Shown here: piece after piece, positions 1 through 9,317 of the stretch
Numbering within the stretch: the stretch's first letter is position 1
Layout: each line of letters opens with the position of its first letter
Assembly (NCBI GenBank): GCA_017453065.1
Contig: JAFTKW010000004.1
Span: forward strand, 124,001-188,000
DNA length: 64,000 nt
Reading direction: 5' to 3'
Source: Lachnospiraceae bacterium
GTDB lineage: Bacteria > Bacillota > Clostridia > Lachnospirales > Lachnospiraceae
The notes under the pieces: generated by a model
What the model saw: the letters and a program-made list of their open reading frames with translations, nothing else
Databases searched by the model: none
Told to the model about the DNA's origin: nothing
Program-made: the position numbers and the translations under genes

Positions 1-71
1 ATGGAAGCTTGTATCGAAAAATCCAGGAGTTTGTAGCGCAAATTTTGTGCAAAACCACCAAAATGATTGAT
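1..71. other. window-edge sequence, no gene assigned
   Basis: All plus-strand frames are short here. Frame 1 has a 11-codon ORF that stops at 34-36, and frame 2 runs from the edge to a stop near 68. Either could be the tail of a gene that begins outside the window, but nothing recognisable is encoded. Confidence 0.2.
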
Positions 72-100
72 TTGACAAAAAAGTTTTCTTTTGCTATTAT
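72..100 (+). promoter_or_regulatory. sigma-A type promoter of the SH3/SleB-like gene
   Basis: TTGACA at 72-77 and TATTAT at 95-100 are 17 bp apart, with a TGC extension just before the -10. Transcription would start near 107. The gene's ribosome site GGAGG is at 141-145 and its ATG at 154. Confidence 0.7.
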
Positions 101-153
101 AACCCTCGATGCAAATTGTAATAGTTTTGTAACATTCAACGGAGGTTTATAAC

Positions 154-1245
154 ATGGCAAGAAGCAGAAAGCTGCTGATGGCTGTGGTTGGAATCTTGTT
201 TAGTATGATTCTTTTTACTACCACAGACATAGTTGCAGAAGCGGACAGCAATAGTGATTACTTAGATGCCATGAACAGAGGCGTAGTAGTAATCATTGAT
301 CCTAGTGTATATGATTCTTCAGAACATATAAACGAGATGGCGGCAGAACTGAACATTTCTCTTGAGTATGAAGTTTTAGATACTGTAATTGAAAGCGATT
401 TGGTGATGGCCAACGTAAGAAGTGCATTGAATGTACGACAGGAGCCCAACTCAGACGCCAAGAAGGTTGGTAAGCTCTACAAAGATTGTGGCGGAAGAAT
501 GCTGGAATACGTGGACGGATGGGTAAAAATCAAATCCGGCAACGTGGAAGGCTGGGTTTCCGAAGAATATCTTTTCTTTGGTGAAGAAGCAAAAGCAAAA
601 GCTGCGGAAGTAGGTACAACCTTTGCGAAGGTTACGGCGGACGTACTGAATGTTCGTATGGAGCCTAATTTAGAGTCTGGTATCTTGGTACAACTTCCAA
701 TGGACTACGAGATTGAAGTTCAGTCTGTAGGCGAAGATGGCTGGCTTTGTGTGGAATATGACAAGACAGAAGGATATATTCGAGCAGAGTTTGTTGAAAT
801 CGACTTTGAGGTAGAGGCTGGAGAGACTACAGAGGAAATCAAAGCCCGCCAGAAGAAGGAAGAGGAGAACAAACGATACAAATGGTATGACCCTGTAGAG
901 GTGGATGAAGATACCTTGATGCTCTTGGCTGCTTTGATTCATTGTGAAGCAGGCGGTGAGCCTTATGAAGGTCAGGTGGCTGTAGGTGCGGTAGTTATGA
1001 ATCGTGTTCGTAGTAGCAGATATCCTAATACCATCCGCGAAGTTATCTATCAGAAGGGCCAGTTTACACCAGCCATGAGTGGCAAAGTAGACAGAATTTT
1101 GGAGTCTGGCAGAACCTATGCTAGCTGTATTAGAGCAGCAGAAGACGTGCTGGCTGGATATTCCAACGTAGGCGATATGGTTTCTTTCCGAAGAAATAGT
1201 GGAAAGAGAAAAGGCCTTGTAATTGGCAATCATGTATTTTTCTAA
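154..1245 (+). CDS. secreted SH3-domain cell wall hydrolase (SleB/CwlJ-like)
   Basis: The 363-residue protein opens with a signal peptide or anchor (about residues 8-28). Two bacterial SH3 domains follow (about 86-140 and 150-215; both carry an LNVR(Q/M)EPN motif), then a charged linker, then a C-terminal Hydrolase_2 domain (about 255-363). That domain has the HCEAGGEPYEGQ segment, whose first Glu is the likely catalytic residue of SleB-type enzymes. Family enzymes cut peptidoglycan, and the SH3 domains probably bind the wall. Its own promoter and terminator make it monocistronic. SleB is best known from spore germination, but SH3-SleB proteins also occur in vegetative cells, so a spore role is not implied. 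Confidence 0.85.
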   Translation: MARSRKLLMAVVGILFSMILFTTTDIVAEADSNSDYLDAMNRGVVVIIDPSVYDSSEHINEMAAELNISLEYEVLDTVIESDLVMANVRSALNVRQEPNSDAKKVGKLYKDCGGRMLEYVDGWVKIKSGNVEGWVSEEYLFFGEEAKAKAAEVGTTFAKVTADVLNVRMEPNLESGILVQLPMDYEIEVQSVGEDGWLCVEYDKTEGYIRAEFVEIDFEVEAGETTEEIKARQKKEEENKRYKWYDPVEVDEDTLMLLAALIHCEAGGEPYEGQVAVGAVVMNRVRSSRYPNTIREVIYQKGQFTPAMSGKVDRILESGRTYASCIRAAEDVLAGYSNVGDMVSFRRNSGKRKGLVIGNHVFF

Positions 1246-1250
1246 GAGAC

Positions 1251-1288
1251 AAAACCACTATCTGAGAATTCTCAGATGGTGGTTTTTT
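1251..1288 (+). terminator. rho-independent terminator
   Basis: AAAACCAC (1251-1258) pairs with GTGGTTTT (1279-1286) around an inner ATCTGAG/CTCAGAT stem, and a run of six T follows. It lies directly after the SH3/SleB-like gene. Confidence 0.85.
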
Positions 1289-1396
1289 GCACGTTACAGG
1301 AAGGTATAGTGCGCATAAAATGATTGAATGAGAGAAAGGAATATAGTAAGATAGACTTAACAAAAAACGAAGCCAAGAAGAAAAGGGGGGAGAGAG

Positions 1397-1834
1397 ATGA
1401 GCGTTTTTTGGTTGGTGCTTTTAGTGGTTCTAGTGCTAATTGAATTGGCAACCATGGGACTTACCACTGTATGGTTTGCAGGTGGTGCGCTGGTAGCGGC
1501 TTTGATAGCTGTGTTGAATGGTCCAGTGTATGCGCAGTTTGCGGCTTTTGTAGTAGTTTCTTTGTTGCTTTTAATTTTCACCAGACCGATTGCTATGAAG
1601 TATTTCAATGTGGAAAGAACCAAGACGAACACGGAAAGCTTGATTGGTATGCAGGCAATCGTGACACAGCGAATTGACAACCTGAAAGCACAGGGAAGCG
1701 TAGTAGTAAATGGTCTTGAGTGGACAGCAAGAAGTTTCCATCAGGATCAGGAAATCGAAGAAGGCGCAGTGGTAGAAATTAAAGACATTCAGGGCGTGAA
1801 ATTGATTGTAGAGCAGGTAGCTACCCAAGGCTAA
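1397..1834 (+). CDS. NfeD-family membrane protein
   Basis: 145 residues: two or three hydrophobic segments (about 1-30 and 38-62), then a soluble C-terminal region (about 80-145) with the spacing of an NfeD OB-fold domain (IGMQAIV, GSVVVNGLEW, GAVVEIKDI). NfeD proteins partner with SPFH/stomatin proteins in membrane microdomains. The next gene is exactly such a protein, which supports the call. The start is an ATG behind a GGGGGGAGAGAG purine run. It is the short form, without the N-terminal protease domain of long NfeDs. Confidence 0.85.
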   Translation: MSVFWLVLLVVLVLIELATMGLTTVWFAGGALVAALIAVLNGPVYAQFAAFVVVSLLLLIFTRPIAMKYFNVERTKTNTESLIGMQAIVTQRIDNLKAQGSVVVNGLEWTARSFHQDQEIEEGAVVEIKDIQGVKLIVEQVATQG

Positions 1835-1892
1835 AAGAGTAGTATGGAATTAGTATAAGAGTCATTAGATTAAGAAAAGAGAGGGAAAGAGT

Positions 1893-2810
1893 ATGATTTA
1901 TATCGTAATTTGTTTAATTGTTATTTTGTTATTGATTTTGGCATCCTGTATCAAAATCGTTCCACAGGCACAGTCCTATGTGCTTGAAAGATTGGGAGCA
2001 TATCAGGATACATGGTCTGTAGGTATCCATGTAAAGATTCCTTTCATCGATAGAGTGGCAAGAAGAGTAAACCTCAAAGAGCAGGTTGCTGACTTCCCAC
2101 CACAGCCAGTTATCACAAAGGACAACGTAACCATGAGAATCGACACAGTAGTGTTCTATCAGATTACAGATCCTAGACTTTACACCTACGGCGTAGAAAA
2201 TCCTATGATGGCTATCGAGAACTTGACAACAACTACACTCCGTAACATCATCGGTGATTTGGAACTTGACCAGACACTTACCAGCCGTGAAACTATCAAC
2301 ACTCAGATGAGAGCGGCACTTGATATTGCAACAGATCCTTGGGGAATCAAGGTAAATCGTGTAGAGCTTAAGAACATCATTCCTCCAGCGGAAATTCAGA
2401 ATGCCATGGAGAAACAGATGAAGGCAGAGCGTGAAAGACGTGAAGCGGTAACTAGAGCAGAGGGTGAAAAGAAGGCTAGCATCCTTGTGGCAGAAGGTGA
2501 AAAAGAATCTGCAATTCTTCGTGCAGAGGCTGAGAAGCAGTCCGCAATTCTTCGCGCAGAAGCTCAGAAGGAAAAGATGATCCGCGAGGCGGAAGGTGAA
2601 GCAGAGGCAATTCTTAAGGTACAGCAGGCGAATGCAGACGGTATCCGTATGTTGAAAGATGCAGGTGCAGATGAATCTGTACTCAAGATGAAGAGCCTGG
2701 AAGCACTTGAAAAAGTTGCAAACGGTCAGGCTACTAAGATTTTGCTTCCAGCAGATTTGGCTGGCGTAGCAAGCTTGGCAACTACTTTCAGAGAAGTAGC
2801 AGACAAATAA
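1893..2810 (+). CDS. SPFH/band-7 (stomatin-like) membrane protein
   Basis: 305 residues: one N-terminal membrane helix (about 2-22), then a band-7 domain (about 25-180; QSYVLERLGAYQDTW, VTKDNVTMRIDTVVFYQ-like core). A long Ala/Glu/Lys coiled coil with degenerate repeats (EGEKESAILRAEAEKQSAIL) spans about 185-250, and a short C-terminal cap follows. Members oligomerise on membranes as microdomain scaffolds. It follows the NfeD gene by 58 bp, the usual pairing. Similar to QmcA/stomatin; client proteins are unknown. Confidence 0.9.
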   Translation: MIYIVICLIVILLLILASCIKIVPQAQSYVLERLGAYQDTWSVGIHVKIPFIDRVARRVNLKEQVADFPPQPVITKDNVTMRIDTVVFYQITDPRLYTYGVENPMMAIENLTTTTLRNIIGDLELDQTLTSRETINTQMRAALDIATDPWGIKVNRVELKNIIPPAEIQNAMEKQMKAERERREAVTRAEGEKKASILVAEGEKESAILRAEAEKQSAILRAEAQKEKMIREAEGEAEAILKVQQANADGIRMLKDAGADESVLKMKSLEALEKVANGQATKILLPADLAGVASLATTFREVADK

Positions 2811-2828
2811 GTTCTCTTGGATGATAGA

Positions 2829-2857
2829 GAAGGCGCTCCTAATGGGGCGCCTTTTTT
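2829..2857 (+). terminator. rho-independent terminator
   Basis: GGCGCTCC and GGGGCGCC form an 8-bp stem (one G-U) with loop TAAT, followed by six T. It ends the NfeD/band-7 unit. Confidence 0.85.
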
Positions 2858-2883
2858 GCATCATAGAAATGACATTTTTGCAC

Positions 2884-2912
2884 TTGAATTCTCTAAAGTA
2901 ATGAAGTATAGT
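2884..2912 (+). promoter_or_regulatory. probable promoter of argF
   Basis: TTGAAT (2884-2889) and TATAGT (2907-2912) are 17 bp apart. Its position after the previous terminator and 30 bp before the argF start fits. I see no clear arginine-repressor box. Confidence 0.55.
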
Positions 2913-2941
2913 AAGAAAATAGAAACAAAGGAGGCTTACAT

Positions 2942-3928
2942 ATGGACCTTAAGGGAAGACATTTTTTGAAATTACTGGATTTCACACCAGAGGAAATATT
3001 GTATTTGCTTGATCTGGCAGCAGACTTGAAAGCCAAGAAAAAGCGTGGTGAATTGGTGGACCACATGTGCAGAGGCAAAAATGTGGCACTTATTTTTGAA
3101 AAGACCAGTACCCGAACCAGATGCTCCTTTGAAATTGCTGCTCACGATTTGGGAATGGGAACCACTTACTTAGAGCCAGACAGTTCCCAGATAGGTAAGA
3201 AAGAGAGCACGGCAGATACCGCCAGAGTTCTTGGTCGTATGTTTGATGGAATTGAATATCGTGGATTTGGTCAGGAGAGAGTGGAAGAACTTGCAAAGTA
3301 TGCAGGAGTTCCTGTTTGGAATGGACTTACCAATGAGTTCCATCCTACACAGATGCTGGCAGATTTGCTTACCATTCGTGAACATTTTGGATACTTAAAA
3401 GGAATCAAATTGGCATACTTAGGGGATGCCAGATACAATACAGGCAACTCTCTGATGGTGGCTTGTGCTAAGATGGGTATGCATTTTGTGGCTTGTACCA
3501 CGGCAAAATACTTCCCAGAGCCTGCATTGGTGGAGCAGTGCCGTCAGATTGCGGAGCAGACTGGCGGAAGCATTACTTTGACAGAAGATGTAATGGAAGG
3601 AACCAAGGATGCCAAGGTAGTTTGTACCGATGTATGGGTATCCATGGGTGAACCTGATGAGATTTGGGCAGAGCGTATCAAAGAACTTTCTCCTTATCAG
3701 GTGAACAAGAAAGTAATGGACAATGCAGACAAGGATGCAGTGTTTATGCATTGCTTGCCAGCGTTCCATGACACTAAGACGCAGGTGGGTGCAGAAATAG
3801 CAGAGAAGTTTGGCATCACAGAGATGGAAGTGACAGATGAAGTGTTTGAATCTGAGCAGTCCATTGTATTTGACGAAGCAGAGAATCGCATGCACACCAT
3901 CAAGGCAGTGATGGCTGCAACGATTTAA
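2942..3928 (+). CDS. argF: ornithine carbamoyltransferase
   Basis: 328 residues, normal length. It transfers the carbamoyl group of carbamoyl phosphate to ornithine to give citrulline. Diagnostic motifs are present: STRTR of the carbamoyl-phosphate site (about residues 57-61), HPTQ (about 136-139), and HCLPAFH near 273 with the catalytic Cys. An AAAGGAGG ribosome site precedes the ATG. No other arg or arcABC gene is adjacent, so anabolic versus catabolic use cannot be decided from context. Confidence 0.95.
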   Translation: MDLKGRHFLKLLDFTPEEILYLLDLAADLKAKKKRGELVDHMCRGKNVALIFEKTSTRTRCSFEIAAHDLGMGTTYLEPDSSQIGKKESTADTARVLGRMFDGIEYRGFGQERVEELAKYAGVPVWNGLTNEFHPTQMLADLLTIREHFGYLKGIKLAYLGDARYNTGNSLMVACAKMGMHFVACTTAKYFPEPALVEQCRQIAEQTGGSITLTEDVMEGTKDAKVVCTDVWVSMGEPDEIWAERIKELSPYQVNKKVMDNADKDAVFMHCLPAFHDTKTQVGAEIAEKFGITEMEVTDEVFESEQSIVFDEAENRMHTIKAVMAATI

Positions 3929-3959
3929 TTACTCTTTCGTTTTTGAGAAAGGTTAGAGA

Positions 3960-4772
3960 ATGATCCAAAGATTTGTTTATGAGACAATCGATTCTACAAA
4001 CGGGGAGGCGTTCCGATTGGCAGATAATAAGGGGGCTAATTTAGCCCCCTTTCTTGTATTGACCCAAAAGCAGACCGCTGGGCGAGGGCGCGCAGGACGA
4101 AAGTGGGAGTCGGAGGATGATGGTCTCTATTTTTCCATTTACCTAAGACCAAGTGTGACAATAGACAAGGCAGCCATGCTTACTTTGGTGATGGCGGTTG
4201 CGGTGGCTAAGGCTTTGCAGAGATACATCGCAATTCAGGAGCAGACCTGCAAACAGGCTACAGATGGGTGTGAGAGTTCCTTGCAAATATTACAGACCTT
4301 GGGCATTAAGTGGCCAAATGATTTGGTGTTAAATGGAAAGAAGATTGTGGGTATCCTGACAGAACTTCGCACAGATGACAGAGGCTATGGTGTGGTCATA
4401 GGAGTGGGTGTCAATACCAATCAGAAAACATTTCCAGAGGAACTTCAGGATAAGGCAACATCGCTGAAAAGGGAAATGGGTATTCCCATTTTGGGGGAAG
4501 TTCTGTTAAAATATATTGAAGAAATTTTCTTGCAGGAATATACTACTTTTGAAAAGGAAGGGAACCTGGTCTTTTTGAAGGAAACGTATGAGACACTTTT
4601 GATTAACAAGGACAAAGTGGTGCGAGTGCTTGATCCCAAAGGGGAATATCAAGGCGTGGCCAAGGGAATAGATGAAGTAGGCCAGCTTTTGGTGGAGACG
4701 CAGGATAAAGAAGTTCAAAAGGTCTATGCTGGGGAAGTTTCTGTCAGAGGTCTTTACGGGTATGTAGATTAA
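3960..4772 (+). CDS. birA: biotin--[acetyl-CoA-carboxylase] ligase, without DNA-binding domain
   Basis: 270 residues. It activates biotin with ATP and attaches it to a carrier-protein lysine. The GRGRAGRKW motif (residues 41-49) is the biotinoyl-AMP loop, and KWPNDL (about 121-126) and GIGVNTN (about 150) complete the family pattern. There is no N-terminal winged helix, so this is a group I enzyme and not a repressor. A Cys-rich insertion of about 20 residues precedes KWPND. The next genes (DUF6145-like, coaX, dusB) follow closely. A terminator-like hairpin lies inside the coding region (see 4028-4053). Confidence 0.93.
   Translation: MIQRFVYETIDSTNGEAFRLADNKGANLAPFLVLTQKQTAGRGRAGRKWESEDDGLYFSIYLRPSVTIDKAAMLTLVMAVAVAKALQRYIAIQEQTCKQATDGCESSLQILQTLGIKWPNDLVLNGKKIVGILTELRTDDRGYGVVIGVGVNTNQKTFPEELQDKATSLKREMGIPILGEVLLKYIEEIFLQEYTTFEKEGNLVFLKETYETLLINKDKVVRVLDPKGEYQGVAKGIDEVGQLLVETQDKEVQKVYAGEVSVRGLYGYVD
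4028..4053 (+). other. terminator-like hairpin inside birA
   Basis: GGGGGCTAA (4031-4039) and TTAGCCCCC (4041-4049) are perfect complements with a one-base spacer. Flanking A/T pairs extend the stem and TTTCTT follows. It encodes residues around NKGANLAPF. Whether it terminates or pauses transcription is unknown. Confidence 0.5.
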
Positions 4773-4796
4773 GGTCAAGAAGAAAGGCGTTAATTC

Positions 4797-5150
4797 ATGG
4801 AAGAGCGTATTGTATTGTGCGGTGCCAACGCATACGAACAGAAATATTATTTCAATGACAAGTTTAATGGAATTCCAGATTCCATCAAGGAAGAACTGCG
4901 CATCATTTGTGTGCTTTTTACGGAAGAAGTGGGTGGTGTATTCACTATTGTATTTGAGCCGGATGGAAGCATTTCCTTGGAGACAGATGCAGAAGAATAT
5001 GATGCTTACTATGATGAAATCAGTAGTGGGCTTTTGGTGAGTGAGATTCGCCGAAAGAGACAGGATCTTTTGGAATCACTTAGTATGTACTATAGAATTT
5101 TTGTTTTGCATGAAGATGTGGCTGATTTGCTGGAGGGCGAAGAAGTATGA
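4797..5150 (+). CDS. DUF6145-like small cytoplasmic protein
   Basis: 117 residues, acidic, no signal or membrane segment. I recognise it only as resembling a Lachnospiraceae-type uncharacterised family (opening with [12 protein letters not shown]). The central part looks alpha/beta ([27 protein letters not shown]). Its stop overlaps the coaX start (ATGA), so translation is probably coupled. The link with birA and coaX suggests nothing firmer than a housekeeping role. Confidence 0.75.
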   Translation: MEERIVLCGANAYEQKYYFNDKFNGIPDSIKEELRIICVLFTEEVGGVFTIVFEPDGSISLETDAEEYDAYYDEISSGLLVSEIRRKRQDLLESLSMYYRIFVLHEDVADLLEGEEV

Positions 5151-5917
5151 TTTTAGTTGTAGATGTAGGAAATACAAATATTACTTGTGGTGTATATCAG
5201 GATGAAGAACTAAAGGCAACGTTTCGCCTTATGTCCAAAACTCCTAGAACATCAGATGAATACGGGATGATGCTGACAGAACTTTTGCGAATGAAGGGCA
5301 TCGATACATCTGAGATTGAGGGTACCATTGTATCCAGCGTAGTGCCAGACGTGATGCACTCACTTACAGGTGGCTTGATTAGATATATTGGGACAGAGCC
5401 ATTGGTGGTGGGACCAGGTGTGAAGACGGGTATCAAGATTACTACAGAGAATCCAAGAGCCATCGGTGCAGACCGTATCGTGGACGCAGTAGCTGCTTAT
5501 GAGAAATACGGCGGTCCTGTACTGGTAATTGATTATGGAACTGCTACCACCTATGATTTGGTGACGGAGGATGGATGTTTTTCGGCAGGTATTACAGCAC
5601 CGGGTATCCGTATCAGTGCAGAGGCTCTCTGGGAGAAGGCTGCAAAGCTTCCTAAGATTGAGATTAAGAAACCAAAGTCCATCCTTGCACAGGAGACCAT
5701 CAGCAGTATGCAGGCGGGTCTTATGTATGGACAGATTGGTCAGACAGAATATATTGTCAAAAAAGTGAAAGAGGAAACTGGACTTACCAATTTAAAGGTT
5801 GTTGCAACTGGAGGACTTGGAAGGGTTATTTCCGACGAAACAGAGAGTATTGATATTTACGACAGTGCCTTGACTTTGGAGGGACTGAGACTTATTTATG
5901 CCAAAAACAAGAAATAG
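5147..5917 (+). CDS. coaX: type III pantothenate kinase
   Basis: 256 residues. It phosphorylates pantothenate in the first step of CoA synthesis. The ASKHA-fold motifs are clear: DVGNTNI at the N-terminus (phosphate 1), GADR near residue 107, and DYGTATT near 129 (phosphate 2). Type III enzymes are insensitive to CoA feedback and need a monovalent cation. The ATG overlaps the previous stop by four bases. dusB starts 8 bases after the stop. Confidence 0.95.
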   Translation: MILVVDVGNTNITCGVYQDEELKATFRLMSKTPRTSDEYGMMLTELLRMKGIDTSEIEGTIVSSVVPDVMHSLTGGLIRYIGTEPLVVGPGVKTGIKITTENPRAIGADRIVDAVAAYEKYGGPVLVIDYGTATTYDLVTEDGCFSAGITAPGIRISAEALWEKAAKLPKIEIKKPKSILAQETISSMQAGLMYGQIGQTEYIVKKVKEETGLTNLKVVATGGLGRVISDETESIDIYDSALTLEGLRLIYAKNKK

Positions 5918-5925
5918 GATAAAGC

Positions 5926-6897
5926 ATGAGTAAATTAACTATTGGAAATGTAACATTAGAGAACAATGTCATATTGGCTCCCATGGCAGGCGTAACAGAC
6001 CTGCCATTTCGTTTGCTTTGCAAAGAGCAGGGTGCAGGCCTTCTTTGTATGGAGATGGTCAGTGCCAAAGCTATTCATTACAAAAATAAAAACACAGAGG
6101 CGTTGATGGAAATTCATCCAGAGGAAATGCCGGTGTCTCTTCAACTTTTTGGGAGCGAACCAGAATTGATGGGAGAGATTGCCAAGCAGATAGAGCATCG
6201 ACCTTTTACCATCCTGGATATCAACATGGGCTGTCCTGTGCCAAAGGTAGTTAATAATGGAGAAGGCTCTGCGCTGATGAAGGACCCTAAGAAGGTATAC
6301 GATATTGTGTATCATGTATCCAGAGCCATAAGTAAACCTGTAACAGTGAAGATCCGCAAGGGTTTTGATGCAGAGCATGTGAATGCAGTCGAGATAGCCA
6401 AGGCGGCAGAGGCGGCAGGGGCAGCAGCGGTGGCGGTGCATGGAAGAACCAGAGCGCAGTATTATTCGGGACAAGCTGACTGGGATATCATTGCTAAGGT
6501 AAAGGATGCGCTTTCTATACCTGTCATAGGCAATGGAGATATCACGAGCCCACAGAAGGCGGCGCAGATGCTAGAGCAGACAGGCTGTGATGGAGTGATG
6601 ATTGGAAGAGGCGCCCAAGGAAATCCGTGGATTTTTAAGCAGATTACTTCTTATCTGGAGACGGGAAGTTTTCCAGAAGCCCCCTCCCCTATAGAAGTGA
6701 AAAGAGTAATTCAAAGACATGCACAGCTGCAATTGCAGGTAAAAGGAGAGTATACTGCGGTGAGGGAAATGCGAAAGCATATGTCTTGGTATACAACAGG
6801 CTACCCAAATTCTGCAAAGTTTCGTCAGATGATCAACAGCATGGAAAGTATGGATGAGTTGATGAGAGGTTTGGACGAAATATTCCCTGAAGAGTAA
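5926..6897 (+). CDS. dusB: tRNA-dihydrouridine synthase
   Basis: 323 residues. FMN enzyme that reduces uridines in the tRNA D loop. PMAGVTDLPFR at the N-terminus is the FMN-binding start of the TIM barrel. NMGCPVPKV (about residues 98-106) carries the catalytic Cys, and HGRTRAQYYSG and IGRGAQGNPW complete the family signature. The C-terminal helical domain is present. It closes the birA-coaX run. Confidence 0.95.
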   Translation: MSKLTIGNVTLENNVILAPMAGVTDLPFRLLCKEQGAGLLCMEMVSAKAIHYKNKNTEALMEIHPEEMPVSLQLFGSEPELMGEIAKQIEHRPFTILDINMGCPVPKVVNNGEGSALMKDPKKVYDIVYHVSRAISKPVTVKIRKGFDAEHVNAVEIAKAAEAAGAAAVAVHGRTRAQYYSGQADWDIIAKVKDALSIPVIGNGDITSPQKAAQMLEQTGCDGVMIGRGAQGNPWIFKQITSYLETGSFPEAPSPIEVKRVIQRHAQLQLQVKGEYTAVREMRKHMSWYTTGYPNSAKFRQMINSMESMDELMRGLDEIFPEE

Positions 6898-6982
6898 GAG
6901 ATTAGTTTGTGTATTTAAATTAGCTTTGTAAGAATAGAGGAACCATTTGTAACATATCTTTACAAGACAAGGAGGAATCCTT

Positions 6983-7708
6983 ATGGAAGAGATGACAGTG
7001 GTTTCTTTTTTTGTGGACAGAAGTGGTATTGCTTGGGACGGGAAGTGGATATGTCAGGTGGAACAAACACTCTTTGAAGGGGAAAAGGGAAGGCTTAGAT
7101 ATATTACAGTGGGATTGCCCTTTTGGGACAAGACAGATACGATGTGGAAAGCAGAGAGGCAGAAAGAATACTTGCAGCATCTACCTGTGCCTTTGCAGGG
7201 ACGCAAGGTCTGTTATGTGTGCGACAGAGAGACAGAGATTTTGTACGGGCTAAAGCCTGGAGTTTTAAGCTTGGAGTGGGGGTTGTTTTTGCTAGATTTT
7301 TACCGTCCTACATTTGATAGTTTGGTGGTGTTTGAAGACCGCGAAATGGATGCACAGGACTTGGTGCTGAGGTTTGCACCCTGTTTGCCCTATGTGGGAG
7401 CGGTTACGGCTCACCCATGGCGATGGGAAGAAGTGGCGGAATACATACAGGAGGAGTATGGCTATCAGATAGAAGTGGCTTGTACATTTACAAAATTGCA
7501 TCCCATGGGCAAGCGCGTTTTGTTGTGGTCTGGTGAACAGATGAGAGGACTGTCCCCTTTGACAATTCCAAGGGACAGCATATGGCTGGATACTCGTTGC
7601 GACAGAACGTTCAGGCAGATGTTGGATAAAAGGCAAAAAAGTAAAATAAAAACTTTAAATATACATGATTTTCTGCATGAATTTAGCGGGAAAAGTTGTA
7701 TTGTGTAA
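6983..7708 (+). CDS. uncharacterised protein
   Basis: 241 residues, not recognised. No signal peptide and no clear membrane segment; rich in Trp, Cys and aromatic residues. Real coding is supported by the length, an AAGGAGG site upstream and amino-acid composition like its neighbours. The C-terminus is basic ([10 protein letters not shown]). The 85-bp gap before it contains TTGTAA-N7-TTACAA (6947-6965), a possible operator. A promoter for the next gene overlaps its last codons. Confidence 0.6.
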   Translation: MEEMTVVSFFVDRSGIAWDGKWICQVEQTLFEGEKGRLRYITVGLPFWDKTDTMWKAERQKEYLQHLPVPLQGRKVCYVCDRETEILYGLKPGVLSLEWGLFLLDFYRPTFDSLVVFEDREMDAQDLVLRFAPCLPYVGAVTAHPWRWEEVAEYIQEEYGYQIEVACTFTKLHPMGKRVLLWSGEQMRGLSPLTIPRDSIWLDTRCDRTFRQMLDKRQKSKIKTLNIHDFLHEFSGKSCIV

Positions 7709-7724
7709 GAAAAAAAGGTATAAT
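7696..7724 (+). promoter_or_regulatory. promoter of the chemotaxis receptor
   Basis: TTGTAT (7696-7701) and TATAAT (7719-7724) with a 17-bp spacer, overlapping the end of the previous gene. Confidence 0.65.
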
Positions 7725-7776
7725 AAAGTTGTATATTCTAATCAAGAAAGAAAAACAAAGGAAAAAGGTGACTGGT

Positions 7777-9276
7777 ATGGAAGAAAAGAAATTTTTGTAT
7801 GCAGATCCGGATCAACAGGTTGAAAAAATCAACCATTTTGTCTTGTTTGGAAATGCTATTTACGATGTGCTGATTTTTATCATTGTGCTGATTTCTGCAC
7901 TTAGGGGATTTCGAAGCATGGGTTACGCTCTCTTTTTGGGAGGAATCATGCTGGCTTTTATCATTGCGTCGGTGATTATCAATGCAAAGAACAAACACAG
8001 CCGCTTGATGAAATATGTTGTGTTGGCAAGTATGTGTATTGTGACGTTTATGGTTGCATATGCATTTAATTCATACTACATGAGATTTCTGACGGGGTCA
8101 GCGTTTATTGCCTGCATCCTTTACTTTGATATGAAATACCTGGTTATTTCTGCGGCATGCATGACAGGTATCAACTTTGCTTGTAATTTTATTGTAAGTG
8201 CTACAAGGGGTTATGGAGACGTATCTTTTTCGGATGAACTGACCGCTTCTTTGGTAGTAGGTATGATGATGTTTGTTATCTGCTACACAGGTATGCTTGC
8301 AAAAAGATTTAATTTGGATTCCTTGGGTAAGGTGGCGCATGAAGCAGAGCAACAGAAGATCATGGTAAATGATGTGATGGAGATTGCTTCTCAGGTGCGT
8401 GCAGGCACAGAGGGCGCCATGGATATGGTTAACGAACTTAAGGAATCTTCCGAAATTGTAAAACGCTCTGTTGGCGATATCAGTGAGAGCACCAACTTGA
8501 CAGCGGAGAATATCCAGACACAGACTGTGATGACCCAGAGTATCCAGGAGAATATCGAGCAGACAGTTGCTCGTTCAGAACATATGGTTCAGGTGGCAGA
8601 GAGATCTGGACAGCTCAATGGTGAGAACCTTGAGATGATGAACCAACTTCGTCAGCAGGGCGAAGTGCTCAAGGCTACCAATGAACAGGTTATTGAATCC
8701 ATGAAAAAACTTCAGGAGAATGTAGCCAACGTTAAGAATATTACACAGACCATTTTGAATATTTCTTCTCAGACAAATCTTCTTGCGCTTAACGCTTCTA
8801 TTGAATCTGCTCGTGCAGGTGAGGCTGGAAGAGGTTTTGCGGTAGTTGCAGAAGAGATTCGCCAATTGTCAGAGAGAACAAAGAATGAGACCGAGAACAT
8901 TTCTACTATCCTCGCAGAACTGAATGCCAACGCAGAGGAAACTGCAAGTGCAGTAGACAAATCTGCAGAGGTAACCCAGAAGCAGGAAGAGATGATTGCG
9001 GTGGCAGCAGAGAAATTCGAAGAGATGAATAGCAATGTAAAAGAGCTTTCTGCAGATATCTCTGAAATCGACGATATGTTAGAAAGCCTTGCTAGTGCGA
9101 ACAACCAAATCGTAGACAATATCATGCAGCTTAGCGCAACCACAGAGGAAGTGACAGCTGCATCACAGCAGTCTGCAGAACTGACAGAAGCAAACTGGCA
9201 GAATGCGCAGTCCACACAGGAAATCTTGACTCAGATTGGTGAAGTATCACATAAAATGGACAAGTACATGTCATAA
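7777..9276 (+). CDS. methyl-accepting chemotaxis protein with polytopic membrane N-terminus
   Basis: 499 residues from the ATG at 7777; an in-frame upstream extension to 7696 is unlikely because it overlaps the promoter, and GGAAAAAGG precedes 7777. The first about 195 residues hold about six hydrophobic helices with only short loops. A long coiled coil follows, containing the receptor tip ([25 protein letters not shown] spans the hairpin). The tip would bind CheA/CheW. Without an extracellular sensor domain the stimulus is probably sensed in the membrane or cytoplasm. Monocistronic. Confidence 0.92.
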   Translation: MEEKKFLYADPDQQVEKINHFVLFGNAIYDVLIFIIVLISALRGFRSMGYALFLGGIMLAFIIASVIINAKNKHSRLMKYVVLASMCIVTFMVAYAFNSYYMRFLTGSAFIACILYFDMKYLVISAACMTGINFACNFIVSATRGYGDVSFSDELTASLVVGMMMFVICYTGMLAKRFNLDSLGKVAHEAEQQKIMVNDVMEIASQVRAGTEGAMDMVNELKESSEIVKRSVGDISESTNLTAENIQTQTVMTQSIQENIEQTVARSEHMVQVAERSGQLNGENLEMMNQLRQQGEVLKATNEQVIESMKKLQENVANVKNITQTILNISSQTNLLALNASIESARAGEAGRGFAVVAEEIRQLSERTKNETENISTILAELNANAEETASAVDKSAEVTQKQEEMIAVAAEKFEEMNSNVKELSADISEIDDMLESLASANNQIVDNIMQLSATTEEVTAASQQSAELTEANWQNAQSTQEILTQIGEVSHKMDKYMS

Positions 9277-9284
9277 GATATACC

Positions 9285-9317
9285 AAAGAGAGTTCCCAAA
9301 CGGGAACTCTCTTTTTT
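9285..9317 (+). terminator. rho-independent terminator
   Basis: AAAGAGAGTTCCC (9285-9297) pairs perfectly with GGGAACTCTCTTT (9302-9314) across loop AAAC, and T residues follow. Confidence 0.92.

Noticed and set aside
154-1245. Spore-cortex lytic function for the first gene
   Set aside because: The SleB-like domain alone does not prove it; the SH3 domains and lack of spore-gene neighbours leave a vegetative wall role equally likely.
1929-2864. Long antisense ORF (311 codons) opposite the band-7 gene
   Set aside because: It mirrors a well-identified gene, is Cys/Leu/Phe-rich, has no ribosome site and no recognisable domain. It is an artefact of the sense codon usage.
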